Shown here: one piece after another, positions 63,936-64,000 of the stretch
Layout of the letters: each line of letters begins with the position of its first letter
How positions within the stretch are numbered: the first letter of the stretch is position 1
DNA from: Pelobacter seleniigenes DSM 18267
GTDB lineage: Bacteria > Desulfobacterota > Desulfuromonadia > Desulfuromonadales > Geopsychrobacteraceae
DNA: 64,000 nt
Direction: 5' to 3'
Assembly (NCBI RefSeq): GCF_000711225.1
Contig: NZ_JOMG01000002.1
Span: forward strand, 756,501 to 820,500
Notes under the pieces: generated by a model
What the model saw: the letters and a program-made list of their open reading frames with translations, nothing else
The model's database searches: none
What the model was told of the DNA's origin: nothing
Translations under genes and position numbers: made by a program

Positions 63936-64000
63936 ATGAATAATACAGCTCTGGTCATCGCGGCTGACGACGCCAGAAAGGGGCGCATAGTCGACAACCT
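63936..64000 (+). CDS. Start of a gene truncated by the window end
   Basis: Only about 22 codons are visible, reading MNNTALVIAADDARKGRIV. AAGGAA lies 9 nt upstream of this ATG; an in-frame ATG at 63927 is also possible. There is too little to name it. Confidence 0.5.
   Translation, partial: MNNTALVIAADDARKGRIVDN

Overview
The window reads as chromosome of a Gram-negative anaerobe of the Desulfuromonadales type (former Deltaproteobacteria; an inference). The support is a complete gspC-N type II secretion operon, an MglA/MglB polarity GTPase pair, futalosine-pathway menaquinone genes (mqnB, mqnD), a homodimeric pyruvate:ferredoxin oxidoreductase, outer-membrane proteins, and GC-rich coding sequence.

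Layout. 1-11.8 kb: gspCDEFGHIJKLMN on the + strand, mostly with overlapping or abutting genes, followed by a PilZ protein and nhaA. 14.05-18.05 kb: a ~4.0 kb insert between a tRNA-Asn 3' end and a 13-bp copy of it, carrying a TOTE-type primase-helicase, a small partner protein and a HigBA-like toxin-antitoxin pair. 18.2-22.2 kb: mglBA, then an unknown gene with mqnB and mqnD. 22.3-28.5 kb: serA, a VanZ-like protein, a PilZ protein, and an aroF-orf-serC operon preceded by an aromatic-rich leader peptide and terminator, divergent from tRNA-Phe. 28.8-42.1 kb: an accessory-looking block with an ISL3 transposase relic, two soluble alpha/beta hydrolases, a dipeptide-type ABC transporter with a fused ATPase, an RpiR regulator with three matching operator-like sites, an AT-rich gap, a porin, a lamin-tail-domain protein and a membrane-anchored hydrolase. 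42.3-48.5 kb: two lipoproteins, a YfaZ-like protein, transketolase and glutamate-cysteine ligase. 48.5-50 kb: an IS1111-type IS110-family element. 50.2-57.6 kb: an aminotransferase behind an alanine-rich leader-peptide attenuator, a DUF1820 protein, an AEC transporter and nifJ. 57-60.4 kb: the conserved ffs-dnaX-ybaB-recR cluster. 60.8-63.2 kb: tRNA-Ser with a duplicated 3' end, and a FliK-like/FlhB-like pair. The window ends with the first codons of another gene.

The most notable signals are regulatory. The PLP aminotransferase is preceded by a 27-codon leader ORF with eight Ala codons, a strong intrinsic terminator, and clear 1:2 and 2:3 alternative pairings. aroF has an analogous leader with nine Phe, one Tyr and one Trp. 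dnaX carries an in-frame A AAA AAG heptamer with an upstream Shine-Dalgarno-like sequence and an immediate -1 stop, as in E. coli. The 29-42 kb block looks like an undescribed uptake-and-hydrolysis system with three serine hydrolases predicted in different compartments under a shared RpiR operator motif.
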